DNA from: an uncultured Alphaproteobacteria bacterium
GTDB taxonomy: Bacteria > Pseudomonadota > Alphaproteobacteria > Micropepsales > Micropepsaceae
Assembly (NCBI GenBank): GCA_902825865.1
Contig: CADECX010000002.1
Coordinates: 46,014 to 110,013 of the forward strand
DNA: 64,000 bases
Reading direction: 5' to 3'
Of this stretch, positions 26,402 through 34,276 are shown in pieces. The first letter of the stretch is position 1. Each line of letters begins with the position of its first letter. A program made the position numbers and the translations under genes. The notes beneath the pieces were generated by a model. It ran no database searches and had not been told where the DNA came from. It was given only the letters and a program-made list of their open reading frames with translations.

Positions 26402-28018
26402 TTAATTCCGCCTTTGCGGATGGTTTTCGATAAAGTCCACTTGCTTGGGGTTCAATGTCTCGACCGTCAGGCCGGCACTGCCGAACACCAGACGCTGCTC
26501 ACGCTTGATATCATAACGCGGAATTTTCGCTTCCGCCGTCACCGGATTGCCGGTCCTGGCAAAGGCCACCACCACATCCTGCATCTGGTTGGAAAGCCTG
26601 TAGTCATAGGGCGTCCAGTCGCGCGTACGGCGGAACAGATTCAGCGAATCCAGGTTACCGTACCAGAAGGGCAAGTCGGAATTGTGGTAGGCCCCCGCCG
26701 CCTTGACGTCCATGTCGGTGATCACAACCCCCGGCGGATAGGGATGGGGATGGTTGTACTGCACCAGCCAGATCGGGGATTTGGCTTTGGCCGCCGCATC
26801 CTTGGCCCAGTCGCGCGCCACAATGCCGAAGCCGGAAATCCGCGCCACGGCCTGCGCCTGAGCCGCCGCTTCCGCGTCATTCCTGGCCGGAAACAATTTC
26901 AGGAACTGCTGCGCATCGGCGCCATAGACCGTGCTCGCCGCCTGGCGATAGTCCGCCAGGGTGCGGGCGTCGGTGACCGCCGTCTTGCTGAAAATGTCGT
27001 TGCCCACCGAAGCCAGCAGCAAGGGCACGTCACTCTGTTTTCCGGCAGCATAAATGTCGGCCGGATTGCCGGGCACGACATAATTCTCAATCGTGGGACC
27101 GCTGAAGACGATCTTGTTGGCGGCGGCGATATTGGTGATCTGATCGGCGGGAATGGTGCGCATCTGGGCGATGTCCTTGGCCTTCATCGCCTCTTGCAAC
27201 CTGACACCCTTGGCTTCGGTCTCCGCCAGATTTTCCAGATGCGGCGCAGCCACGCCGTGATAGCCGCCCGACAGGGCCACGACATTGGCATAGAGCCCGC
27301 GCGCTTGCGGCGAGGATTGCAACAGGTCCACCGCCATGGCGCCGGCCGACTGGCCCATCACGGTGACCTTGGCGGGATCGCCACCGAACGCCGCGATATT
27401 GCGCTGAACCCATTTCAATCCGGCGATCTGGTCCATCAGCCCGTAATTGCCGGAAGCCTTTTGGCCGGACGATGCCGTCAGTTCCGGATGCGCCAGGTTG
27501 CCGAAGATATTCACGCGGTAGGAGATGCCCATGAAGATCACCCCCTTCTTCGCCAGCGGTTCGCCGCCATAGACGTCGAAATTGATCGACCCTTCCTGGA
27601 AACCGCCGCCGTGAATCCACACCACCACCGGCAGCTTGTCGCCCGCCTTGGCGCCCGGCGGCGTCCAGATGTTCATGTAGAGACAGTCTTCGCTGGACCT
27701 GATCTCGCCGAAATAGTGATTCAGGGTGGTGGCGCGCAGCGGGATGTAGCAATGGGTGAGTTTGGTATCGGCATTGTAGACGCCTTGCCAAGGCTTGGCC
27801 GGCGTCGGTTCATGCCAGCGCAACTCGCGCACCGGCGGCGCCGCATAAGGCACGCCCAGATAGGCTCTGACGCCGCTGTCCAGCAGAGTGCCCGACAATT
27901 TGCCGGTCTCGATGGTGATGGGATCGCCGGGAATCGGGTTCATCACCCCGGCATGCGCGCTGAACACGGTCAGCAACGCGAGTGCAGTGCAGCAAACAAC
28001 GGTCTTAAGACGTCCCAT
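26402..28018 (-). CDS. Secreted type-B carboxylesterase
   Basis: About 538 residues from the ATG at 28018 (GGTGG upstream), with a Sec signal ending FSAHA. It shows the type-B carboxylesterase pattern: a PPVRELRW-type substrate-entry segment near the N-terminus, SEDCLYMNIW, HGGGFQEGS for the oxyanion hole, and the elbow GQSAGAMA with the nucleophile Ser. It ends 14 bp before the isomerase-like gene. A second member of this family (30325-31917) lies in the divergent operon. Exported members commonly remove acyl or feruloyl groups from polysaccharides or small esters; the true substrate is not visible. Confidence 0.87.
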   Translation of the reverse strand: MGRLKTVVCCTALALLTVFSAHAGVMNPIPGDPITIETGKLSGTLLDSGVRAYLGVPYAAPPVRELRWHEPTPAKPWQGVYNADTKLTHCYIPLRATTLNHYFGEIRSSEDCLYMNIWTPPGAKAGDKLPVVVWIHGGGFQEGSINFDVYGGEPLAKKGVIFMGISYRVNIFGNLAHPELTASSGQKASGNYGLMDQIAGLKWVQRNIAAFGGDPAKVTVMGQSAGAMAVDLLQSSPQARGLYANVVALSGGYHGVAAPHLENLAETEAKGVRLQEAMKAKDIAQMRTIPADQITNIAAANKIVFSGPTIENYVVPGNPADIYAAGKQSDVPLLLASVGNDIFSKTAVTDARTLADYRQAASTVYGADAQQFLKLFPARNDAEAAAQAQAVARISGFGIVARDWAKDAAAKAKSPIWLVQYNHPHPYPPGVVITDMDVKAAGAYHNSDLPFWYGNLDSLNLFRRTRDWTPYDYRLSNQMQDVVVAFARTGNPVTAEAKIPRYDIKREQRLVFGSAGLTVETLNPKQVDFIENHPQRRN

Positions 28019-28064
28019 CTTCCACCTGGTATTTTTGCGCTGTTGTAAGGCAATTCCCATCGCC

Positions 28065-28093
28065 TTGCACGGGCCAATCGGCAGTCCTAGGCT
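28065..28093 (+). promoter_or_regulatory. Possible sigma-70 promoter of the quinoprotein operon
   Basis: TTGCAC (28065-28070) and TAGGCT (28088-28093) are spaced by 17 bp in the 104-bp divergent region and lie about 30 bp upstream of the quinoprotein start. The match to consensus is modest. Confidence 0.3.
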
Positions 28094-28122
28094 TTCAAGA
28101 AAGCAGGAATTGGGGGGACAGC

Positions 28123-29976
28123 ATGCGCAAGATTTTGCTGGTTGCGACATTGTTCTGCGGCGCGGCCATCCCGGCCAACAGCCAAGGCGACGGCAAACCC
28201 AATGCCGCGCCCTCGGGCGGATCCTTCACAGGCGCCACGGCGAATTTCGCACCCAATGCGCCGGCGGGACAATGGACGCAGCAGGCCCGTGACTATGCCA
28301 ATACCCGCTACAGCCCCCTGACCCAGATCAACAAGCAGAATGTCGGGCGCCTGCGCATGGCGTGGAGCTTCAGCGACGGTCAGATGTATGGCCATGAAGG
28401 CGCGCCGCTGGTGGTGGGCGACACCATGTATCTGGTCACGCCCTTTCCCAACATCGCCTATGCGCTTGACCTGTCCAAGCCGGGCGCGCCGATCAAATGG
28501 GTGTTCCAGCCCAATCCCGATCCGCGCGCCATCGGCAAAGCCTGTTGCGACAAGGTGCTGCGCGGCTGGTCCTATGCCGACGGCAAGCTGATCTACAATT
28601 TGCTGGACAACAACACCGTGGCGGTGGACGCCAAGACCGGCAAGGAAGTGTGGCGGGTCAAGCTGGATGACGTCACCAAGGGCCCGACCATGACCATGTC
28701 GGCCTTTGTCGTGGGCGAAAGGGTCTATGTCGCCAACAGCGGCGGCGAGATGGGCATCAATGGCTGGTTTCAGGCCTTGGATGTGAAGGACGGCCACACC
28801 GTCTGGAAGGCTTTCAACAATGGCCCCGACCAGGGAATGCTGATCGGTTCGGATTTCAAGCCCCATTATCCCTGGATGGTGGGCAAGGATCTGGGCGTGA
28901 CCACATGGCCGGGCGAGATGTGGAAACAGGGCGCCAGCGCCGCCTGGGGCTGGGTTTCCTACGATCCCGATCTCAATGCCATCTATTACGGCACTTCCAA
29001 CCCCGGCCCGCGCACACCCTCGCAGCGTCCGGGCCTCAATCTGTGGAGCGCGGCGGTGTTCGCGCGCGACGCCACCACGGGGGCGGCCAAATGGGCCTAT
29101 CAGTTCACGCCCCATGACGAATGGGACTATGACGGCGTCAATGAGAATGTGCTGATCGAAATTCCCTGGAAAGGCGCGCGCCGCAAGGTGCTGGTGCATT
29201 TCAACCGCAACGGCTTTGCCTACACCATCGACCGCACCAATGGCGAAGTGCTGGTGGCCAAGGCCTTTGGCCATCAGAACTGGGCCAAGGAGATCGATCT
29301 CAAGACCGGCATGCCCATCGTCAACGAGGCGGCGCATCCTTATGTAGGAAAGAAGGTGGAAAATATCTGCCCGCCCGATATCGGGGTGAAGAATTGGAAT
29401 CCGTCGGCCTTCAGCCCGCGCACGGGATTGCTCTATGCCGGCGTCTTCAACAGCTGCATGGACCTGACCAACCACATCGTGCAGTACATTCCCAGTTCGC
29501 CCTATGACGGCATGGAGATGCAGCGGCATGCGGGCCCTGGCGGCCATTGGGGCGAATTCATTGCCTGGGACCCGGTTCAGGGCAAGCGCATGTGGAGCAT
29601 CAAGGAAAATCTTTATGTCTGGAGCGGCGCCGTGGTCACCGGCTCGGACCTGGTGTTCTACGGCACCATGGACGGCTGGTTCCGCGCCGTGGATGCGCGC
29701 AGCGGCAAGGTGCTGTGGTCGCAAAAGCTGGGTTCGGGCATCACCGCCGCGCCCATGACCTTTGTCGGACCCGACAAGCGCCAATATGTGGCGGTCTATG
29801 CCGGGATCGGCGGCGGCGCCGGCGTGCTGAGGCGCGAGAAAGGCTTCATGCCGGGCGGCAATACGCTTTACGTCTTCTCGGTGGACGGCATGGGCATCGG
29901 CAACGGCACCACTCAACTCATCTCCCAGGCGGGGGCAGCGGCGCCGGTTTCGGTGCCTCCGGCGGCGCATAACTGA
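28123..29976 (+). CDS. PQQ-dependent alcohol dehydrogenase with lanthanide-type active site
   Basis: 617 residues with a Sec signal ending PANSQ. The eight-blade propeller has the adjacent-Cys pair C141-C142 (redox disulfide over PQQ), Glu209 and Asn293 as metal ligands, and DEWDYDG with catalytic Asp335 and a second Asp337. In XoxF, ExaF and PedH the extra Asp two residues after the catalytic one coordinates a rare-earth ion; calcium enzymes have a small residue there. So this is predicted to be lanthanide-dependent. It probably oxidises alcohols in the periplasm and passes electrons to the cytochrome encoded next (TGATG overlap). The ribosome-binding site is GGGGGGA. Confidence 0.9.
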   Translation: MRKILLVATLFCGAAIPANSQGDGKPNAAPSGGSFTGATANFAPNAPAGQWTQQARDYANTRYSPLTQINKQNVGRLRMAWSFSDGQMYGHEGAPLVVGDTMYLVTPFPNIAYALDLSKPGAPIKWVFQPNPDPRAIGKACCDKVLRGWSYADGKLIYNLLDNNTVAVDAKTGKEVWRVKLDDVTKGPTMTMSAFVVGERVYVANSGGEMGINGWFQALDVKDGHTVWKAFNNGPDQGMLIGSDFKPHYPWMVGKDLGVTTWPGEMWKQGASAAWGWVSYDPDLNAIYYGTSNPGPRTPSQRPGLNLWSAAVFARDATTGAAKWAYQFTPHDEWDYDGVNENVLIEIPWKGARRKVLVHFNRNGFAYTIDRTNGEVLVAKAFGHQNWAKEIDLKTGMPIVNEAAHPYVGKKVENICPPDIGVKNWNPSAFSPRTGLLYAGVFNSCMDLTNHIVQYIPSSPYDGMEMQRHAGPGGHWGEFIAWDPVQGKRMWSIKENLYVWSGAVVTGSDLVFYGTMDGWFRAVDARSGKVLWSQKLGSGITAAPMTFVGPDKRQYVAVYAGIGGGAGVLRREKGFMPGGNTLYVFSVDGMGIGNGTTQLISQAGAAAPVSVPPAAHN

Positions 29977-30314
29977 TGCGGAAGTTGGTGCTCGCTTTCA
30001 TGTTGCTGACCTCGCCCGCGCTCGCGCAAGTGACGGCGCACAGCACCAATCCGCTGGAGGGCAAGGCCGACGCCATCGAAGCCGGACGCGCCTTGTTCGG
30101 CAAGATGAACTGCGCCGGTTGCCATGCCTATGACCTGACCGGCGGCATGGGACCGGACCTCACCGACGGCAGCTGGCAATATGGCGCCAAGCCGGGCGAG
30201 GTCTATCACACCATCGCCGAAGGCACGCCGCGCGGCATGCCGGCCTGGAAAGACAAGATGACGGTGGATGAGATCTGGCAGGTGGTTGCTTACATCCAAA
30301 GCAAGAAACAATAG
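29976..30314 (+). CDS. Cytochrome c partner of the quinoprotein
   Basis: 112 residues with a Sec signal ending PALAQ. One haem site, CAGCH (Cys46, Cys49, His50), and a likely axial Met88 in RGMPAW define a class-I cytochrome c in the periplasm. It starts in the stop codon of the quinoprotein alcohol dehydrogenase gene, so it is most likely the direct electron acceptor, in the role XoxG plays for XoxF. Confidence 0.9.
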   Translation: MRKLVLAFMLLTSPALAQVTAHSTNPLEGKADAIEAGRALFGKMNCAGCHAYDLTGGMGPDLTDGSWQYGAKPGEVYHTIAEGTPRGMPAWKDKMTVDEIWQVVAYIQSKKQ

Positions 30315-30324
30315 CGAGGCGAAG

Positions 30325-31917
30325 ATGCGTAAAATGGGATTGGCTCTGTTGTTGTTCTGCGGACTGGCGCTGGGCGCACAGGCCGCGCCGATTGGCACCG
30401 CCGAAGGCCCGGTCGAAGGCTTTGCAAAGGGTGGCGTGACGCAATACCTCGGAATTCCCTATGCCAAGCCGCCGGTCGGCGCTTTGCGCTGGATGCCGCC
30501 GGAAGCCGTGACCAAATGGACCAATGTGCGCAAGGCCGACAAATTCGGCCCGACTTGCGCCCAGATCACCACCCTGGGACCCTTTGCCGGGCCGCCCAAC
30601 GACAATGAGGATTGTCTTTATCTCAATGTCTTCACGCCCGATGTAAAAGCGAAACTGCCCGTGCTGGTTTGGATTCACGGCGGCGGTTATGTCGATGGCG
30701 AGAGCGATGATTATGACGCCACCAAACTGGCCAAGGACGGCAAGCTGGTGGTGGTCACAATCAACTACCGGCTCAACCTGTTCGGCTTCCTCTCCCATCC
30801 CGCTTTGAACAATGGCAGCGGCAATTTCGGCCTGATGGACATGCAGGCAAGTTTGCGCTGGGTACAGCGGAACATCGCCCAGTTTGGCGGCGATCCCGGC
30901 AATGTCACCTTGGGCGGCCAGTCGGCGGGCGCCGGCGCGGCGGCCGCCAATGTCGTGTCTCCGGGCGCGAAAGGGCTGTTCCACCGCGCCATCTTCCAAA
31001 GCGGCGGCTATACGCCTTTCGCCCCCAAGGCCATCGCCCAGGAGCGCGCGGCCAAATTCGCCGCCGCCGCCGGATGCAAGGATGCGGCCTGTTTGCGCGC
31101 CCTGCCCGCCGGCAGAATCACCGCTTTGTCGGGCACGTCCAGCGCCAACGGTCCTTTCATCACCGGCCCGATGGTGGATGGCACGGTCATTCCGGTGCAA
31201 ATGATCGACGCGGTGAACAGCGGGACGTTCAACAGGATGCCGATCATGATCGGCACCACCAAGGACGAAGCCAATTTTACCATCGGCATCGCGCAGTATT
31301 TCCGGAAGGACTACGCGCCCACCACCGAGGCCCATTTCCAAACCGCGATGAAGAATATCTATGGCGGCAATGCCGGTCCCGGCGCCTCGCCGCCCGCCTT
31401 CCCCAAGGGCACGGTGGAAGCGGTGCTGGCGCGCTATCCGGTGAAGGATTCGGTGCAAGCGGCCTGGACCGGCGCCGCCACCGACAATATCGCCTGCCGT
31501 GGCCAATACACCGCCGAGGCGCTGTCGCCGCATGTCCCGGTCTATATGTATGAGTTCGGCGACCGCACCGCGCCCACTTATTTCCCCAAAATGCCCGGTT
31601 ACAAAGCGCTGGCCTATCATACCGGCGACATTCCCTATGTCTTTCTGGGCTATCATGGCGGGCCGAAAGGATTGCCCACGCCCTTGAACGCGACCCAGCG
31701 GAATTTGTCGGACCGGCTGGCTGCCGCGTGGGCGAATTTCGCGCGAAGCGGCAATCCCAACGGCAAGGGCGATGCGCCCTGGCCGCGCTGGCAGAAAGGC
31801 GGCGACGCACCCGCTTATTTCCTGCAGGACGATGCCTGGAAGACCGTCCAGACCAACAGCCAATTCGCCGCCGCGCATCAATGCGGCTTCTGGCAATCCA
31901 TTCTTCGCTACAAATAG
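30325..31917 (+). CDS. Secreted type-B carboxylesterase
   Basis: About 530 residues from the ATG at 30325, preceded by GAGGCGAAG. Sec signal ends AQA-AP. Family motifs are clear: YLGIPYAKPPVG, NEDCLYLNVF, HGGGYVDGES and GGQSAGAGAA with the nucleophile Ser, and late His in HTGDIPYVF. It is the third gene of the quinoprotein operon, which suggests it releases an alcohol from an ester for the dehydrogenase; that coupling is inference. It is a paralogue of the divergent carboxylesterase at 26402-28018. Confidence 0.87.
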   Translation: MRKMGLALLLFCGLALGAQAAPIGTAEGPVEGFAKGGVTQYLGIPYAKPPVGALRWMPPEAVTKWTNVRKADKFGPTCAQITTLGPFAGPPNDNEDCLYLNVFTPDVKAKLPVLVWIHGGGYVDGESDDYDATKLAKDGKLVVVTINYRLNLFGFLSHPALNNGSGNFGLMDMQASLRWVQRNIAQFGGDPGNVTLGGQSAGAGAAAANVVSPGAKGLFHRAIFQSGGYTPFAPKAIAQERAAKFAAAAGCKDAACLRALPAGRITALSGTSSANGPFITGPMVDGTVIPVQMIDAVNSGTFNRMPIMIGTTKDEANFTIGIAQYFRKDYAPTTEAHFQTAMKNIYGGNAGPGASPPAFPKGTVEAVLARYPVKDSVQAAWTGAATDNIACRGQYTAEALSPHVPVYMYEFGDRTAPTYFPKMPGYKALAYHTGDIPYVFLGYHGGPKGLPTPLNATQRNLSDRLAAAWANFARSGNPNGKGDAPWPRWQKGGDAPAYFLQDDAWKTVQTNSQFAAAHQCGFWQSILRYK

Positions 31918-31926
31918 GATCTGATC

Positions 31927-32673
31927 ATGCGCCTGTTCGCCTCGGTTCTGCTCGCCAGTTTGATCGCATCGCCCGCTCTCGCGGTGGAGCTGCGCATCAT
32001 CTGCCCGGGCATTGTCTATAACGCCGCGCTGAGCGAGTTGGTGGACGATTACAACAAGAAAAGCGGCAACACCGCGATCGTCGTGCGCGGCGTGATGGAC
32101 AAGATCATCGGCCAGGCCAAGAGCGACAATCCGGCCGCCGATGTGGTCGGCCTGCCCGGCGATCTGATGAACAATCTGTATCTCGACGGCGGCATTGTCG
32201 GCGCCACCTATACGCCGCTGGGACGCGGCGAGTTGGGCCTGGCGGTCAAGAAGGGCGCGCCCAAGCCCGACATTTCCACCGTGGCCAAGCTGGCGGCGGT
32301 GCTGAAAACCGCGCAGGCGGTGATGGTGAACGATCCCAAGGGCGGCACCATGCAGGGCGTGATGATCGACGGCATTCTCAAGCGGCCGGAATTTGCCGGC
32401 ACCCATGTCGTGCCGTCGTCCAAAGGCGAAGGCGCGGCGGCCTTGGCGCGCGGCGAAGGCGACATGGCGATCCAGCTGGTGCAGGAAATTCTCAACAAGC
32501 CGGAGATCGAAGTGGTGGCGCCGCTGCCGGTGGAATTGGGCGGCCATATGGACGCCGTGCTGGCGGTGTCGTCACGCTCGGCGCACCCCAAGGAAGCCGC
32601 CGACTTCATCAAATTCCTTACCCGCCCGGAAGCAAAAGCCGCCTGGGCGTCAAAAGGAATGAAACCATTCTGA
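31927..32673 (+). CDS. Periplasmic substrate-binding protein, ModA-like
   Basis: 248 residues with a Sec signal ending PALA-VE. The fold pattern is the type-2 periplasmic binding protein seen in ModA: the start VELRIICPGIVYNAALSELV, a mid RGVMDKIIG, and the C-terminal HPKEAADFIKFLTRPEA. No ABC permease or ATPase gene is nearby, so it is an orphan. It is the last gene of the quinoprotein operon. XoxF systems commonly include a periplasmic binding protein (XoxJ), and this one may play a comparable accessory part, though it does not look like XoxJ itself. Confidence 0.8.
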   Translation: MRLFASVLLASLIASPALAVELRIICPGIVYNAALSELVDDYNKKSGNTAIVVRGVMDKIIGQAKSDNPAADVVGLPGDLMNNLYLDGGIVGATYTPLGRGELGLAVKKGAPKPDISTVAKLAAVLKTAQAVMVNDPKGGTMQGVMIDGILKRPEFAGTHVVPSSKGEGAAALARGEGDMAIQLVQEILNKPEIEVVAPLPVELGGHMDAVLAVSSRSAHPKEAADFIKFLTRPEAKAAWASKGMKPF

Positions 32674-32791
32674 GGCCGCGTCGATTTTGAGACGTGAGCA
32701 GGGTTGCTAGCGACAGCGTAGCAACGAGCGATGTGTACAAATAGTACATGAGCGACGAGCGTCGAACTCACGGCTCAAAAGAACGCGGCCT
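32673..32791. repeat. Nested palindrome between two convergent genes
   Basis: The arms nest perfectly: AGGCCGCGT (32673-32681) with ACGCGGCCT (32783-32791), TTTTGAG (32685-32691) with CTCAAAA (32774-32780), and GTGAG (32694-32698) with CTCAC (32767-32771). Inside are two side hairpins: GTTGCTA/TAGCAAC (32703-32709, 32719-32725) and TGTAC/GTACA (32734-32738, 32744-32748). The outer arms touch the stop codons of both flanking genes, so the element fills the whole intergenic space. It could act as a two-way transcription stop or be a REP-like element. Confidence 0.85.
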
Positions 32792-33542
32792 ATTTCTTGG
32801 GGGTCTCGATAAAGCCGCCCTCTTTCCATACTGAGGCCGCCTGCGGTCGCGTGGCATAGCGCAGGAACGCTTCGGCATCGGAAGGCGCGGCGGAAACCTT
32901 GAGCACCGCCGCCGAGACATCGACATGCAGGCCCAAGGAGTCGGGGAAAGGCGCGACAAGCTCGGCATCCTTGGCCATCAAGATCTCGGTGATCGCGCCG
33001 CCGCCATAAGGCGCGTCGCCGCGCGCGATCGCATCGCCGATCATGCCCTTGATGGGGCGCGCCTCGACACCGGCGAATTCGGAACGCTTGAGCATCTCTT
33101 CCACCATCGCGCCGGTCAGGCTGCCCGTCTTGGGATCGGCATGGGCCAACACGCCGGTTTTTTTGACAAAGGCGACGAATTTCTCATGGCTGGAAATATC
33201 CGGATGAGTGCCGCCCGTCTTGACCACAACACCGAAGGGAATGCGTCCCAGCGGCCGCTCGCTGCCCTGTGCCAGCTTGGGCGCGAATTCCGCAAAGTTG
33301 CCGGTCGGCGCCACCACGATATCGCCGGGATCGTTCTTTTCCACCGCGGTGCGCACGCGCCCGACATTGAACCCGGCGAAGGTGACCTTGTTGCCGGTTT
33401 CCGCCGTCCAGGATTCCGCCAGCTTGCGCAGAGGACCGGCGACGATGTTGGGGGCATAGACCGTGATATCGGCGGCTTGCGCCGTCATCGAAGACAGCAT
33501 GACAAACGCAGCGGCGAGGTTCAGGCGCACGGCTTCCCCCAT
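32790..33542 (-). CDS. Periplasmic substrate-binding protein, ModA-like (paralogue)
   Basis: About 250 residues with a Sec signal ending TAQA-AD. It aligns by eye with the convergent binding protein: ADITVYAPNIVAGPLRKLAESW, GFNVGRVRTAVE, and late SDAEAFLRYATRPQA. No permease or ATPase is adjacent. The ATG at 33542 lacks a ribosome-binding site, while the GTG at 33530 (giving MRLNLAAAF, like MRLFASVLL in the paralogue) follows GGGGGAAG, so the true start may be the GTG. The ligand is unknown; an oxyanion is one possibility from the family. Confidence 0.8.
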   Translation of the reverse strand: MGEAVRLNLAAAFVMLSSMTAQAADITVYAPNIVAGPLRKLAESWTAETGNKVTFAGFNVGRVRTAVEKNDPGDIVVAPTGNFAEFAPKLAQGSERPLGRIPFGVVVKTGGTHPDISSHEKFVAFVKKTGVLAHADPKTGSLTGAMVEEMLKRSEFAGVEARPIKGMIGDAIARGDAPYGGGAITEILMAKDAELVAPFPDSLGLHVDVSAAVLKVSAAPSDAEAFLRYATRPQAASVWKEGGFIETPKK

Positions 33543-33601
33543 TCGTTTGTTATGACAATCAGTCAAGCGCGAATGGCAGCTTTTGGCAATGCGCCTCAAA
33601 T

Positions 33602-33704
33602 AGTGAGCTTTATTGGCCCTGCCGCTCGCCCAAGCTCGCGGCGTTCGCTGCTTTCGCAGGTCCACCGGACCTGCTCACGCGCCTTCGGCGCGCCGCTGCT
33701 CACT
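33602..33704. repeat. Multi-hairpin palindromic element
   Basis: Outer arms AGTGAGC (33602-33608) and GCTCACT (33698-33704) enclose three perfect hairpins: GCCGC/GCGGC (33621-33625, 33638-33642), GCAGGTCC/GGACCTGC (33656-33663, 33667-33674) and CGCGCC/GGCGCG (33678-33683, 33687-33692). The right arm overlaps the ydbL stop. On the minus strand the arm reads GTGAGCAG, the same eight bases found in the element at 32694. Confidence 0.8.
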
Positions 33705-34050
33705 TTTTAGTCCAGGCTCCGCCCAGGGGCTTGAAAAACTGGCCACCCGGAACCCTGCCGATCAGCTGCGCCCCGGTGGCCTGGCCCGCGGCATCCGGCG
33801 TGACGCCGGACTTGGACGCGGTCTGGGCATAGACTGCGCGGCGGCCATTGTTGATCTCAGTCACCGCGGCGGTGACCGTGGCGTCGGCGGAGCCGCTGAC
33901 CAGACCGAGATAACCGTCGGCTTGTTCGCCCACGGTGCCCGCGGCCTTGGCGGCATCGACCGCCGCCTTGTCGCTGGCGAGATCGGCGAAAGCAGGTGTG
34001 GCCAGAAGCATCAGGGCGGCGGCGGCGAAAATCTGTTTGAAGTTGCTCAT
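33700..34050 (-). CDS. ydbL: YdbL family periplasmic protein (DUF1318)
   Basis: 116 residues with a Sec signal ending PAFA-DL. The mature part matches YdbL: an Ala-rich helix SDKAAVDAAKAAGTVGE, then ADGYLGLV and INNGRRAVYAQTA. In E. coli YdbL helps the YdbH-YnbE intermembrane phospholipid transport system, apparently by controlling YnbE assembly. Here the order YdbH, YnbE, YdbL is intact on the minus strand, with 32 bp between ynbE and this gene. Its end is embedded in a palindromic element. Confidence 0.88.
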   Translation of the reverse strand: MSNFKQIFAAAALMLLATPAFADLASDKAAVDAAKAAGTVGEQADGYLGLVSGSADATVTAAVTEINNGRRAVYAQTASKSGVTPDAAGQATGAQLIGRVPGGQFFKPLGGAWTKK

Positions 34051-34082
34051 GATCGGGCTTCCTCAGATGAGAAGTGGGCAGG

Positions 34083-34256
34083 CTAGAAAAGATCGGGGTT
34101 TTGCGAAATGGCGGTCTGGACTTCCTTGTCCAACCGTACCCGCACATCGGCATCGAGCTTGGCGTAGATATTGATCGGGGCCACCTCGACTCTGATCGTC
34201 GGCGTACAGGCGCCGATCGCCAGCAACGCGCAGGCGGCCAAAAACGTTTTTTTCAT
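34083..34256 (-). CDS. ynbE: YnbE-like outer membrane lipoprotein
   Basis: 57 residues. The lipoprotein signal ends LAIGAC (lipid-attachment Cys17), followed by TPTIRVEVAPINIYAKLDAD, the short beta segment typical of YnbE. In E. coli YnbE multimers extend the YdbH bridge at the outer membrane. The ATG at 34256 is 20 bp after the ydbH stop; a longer upstream frame lies inside ydbH. Its length and position in the operon make the assignment firm despite its small size. Confidence 0.9.
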   Translation of the reverse strand: MKKTFLAACALLAIGACTPTIRVEVAPINIYAKLDADVRVRLDKEVQTAISQNPDLF

Positions 34257-34276
34257 GGCTTTGCTCCAGGAAAACA

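Noticed and set aside
31927..33542. Molybdate ABC transporter locus
   Set aside because: The two binding proteins look ModA-like but there is no permease or ATPase gene, and molybdate specificity cannot be read by eye.
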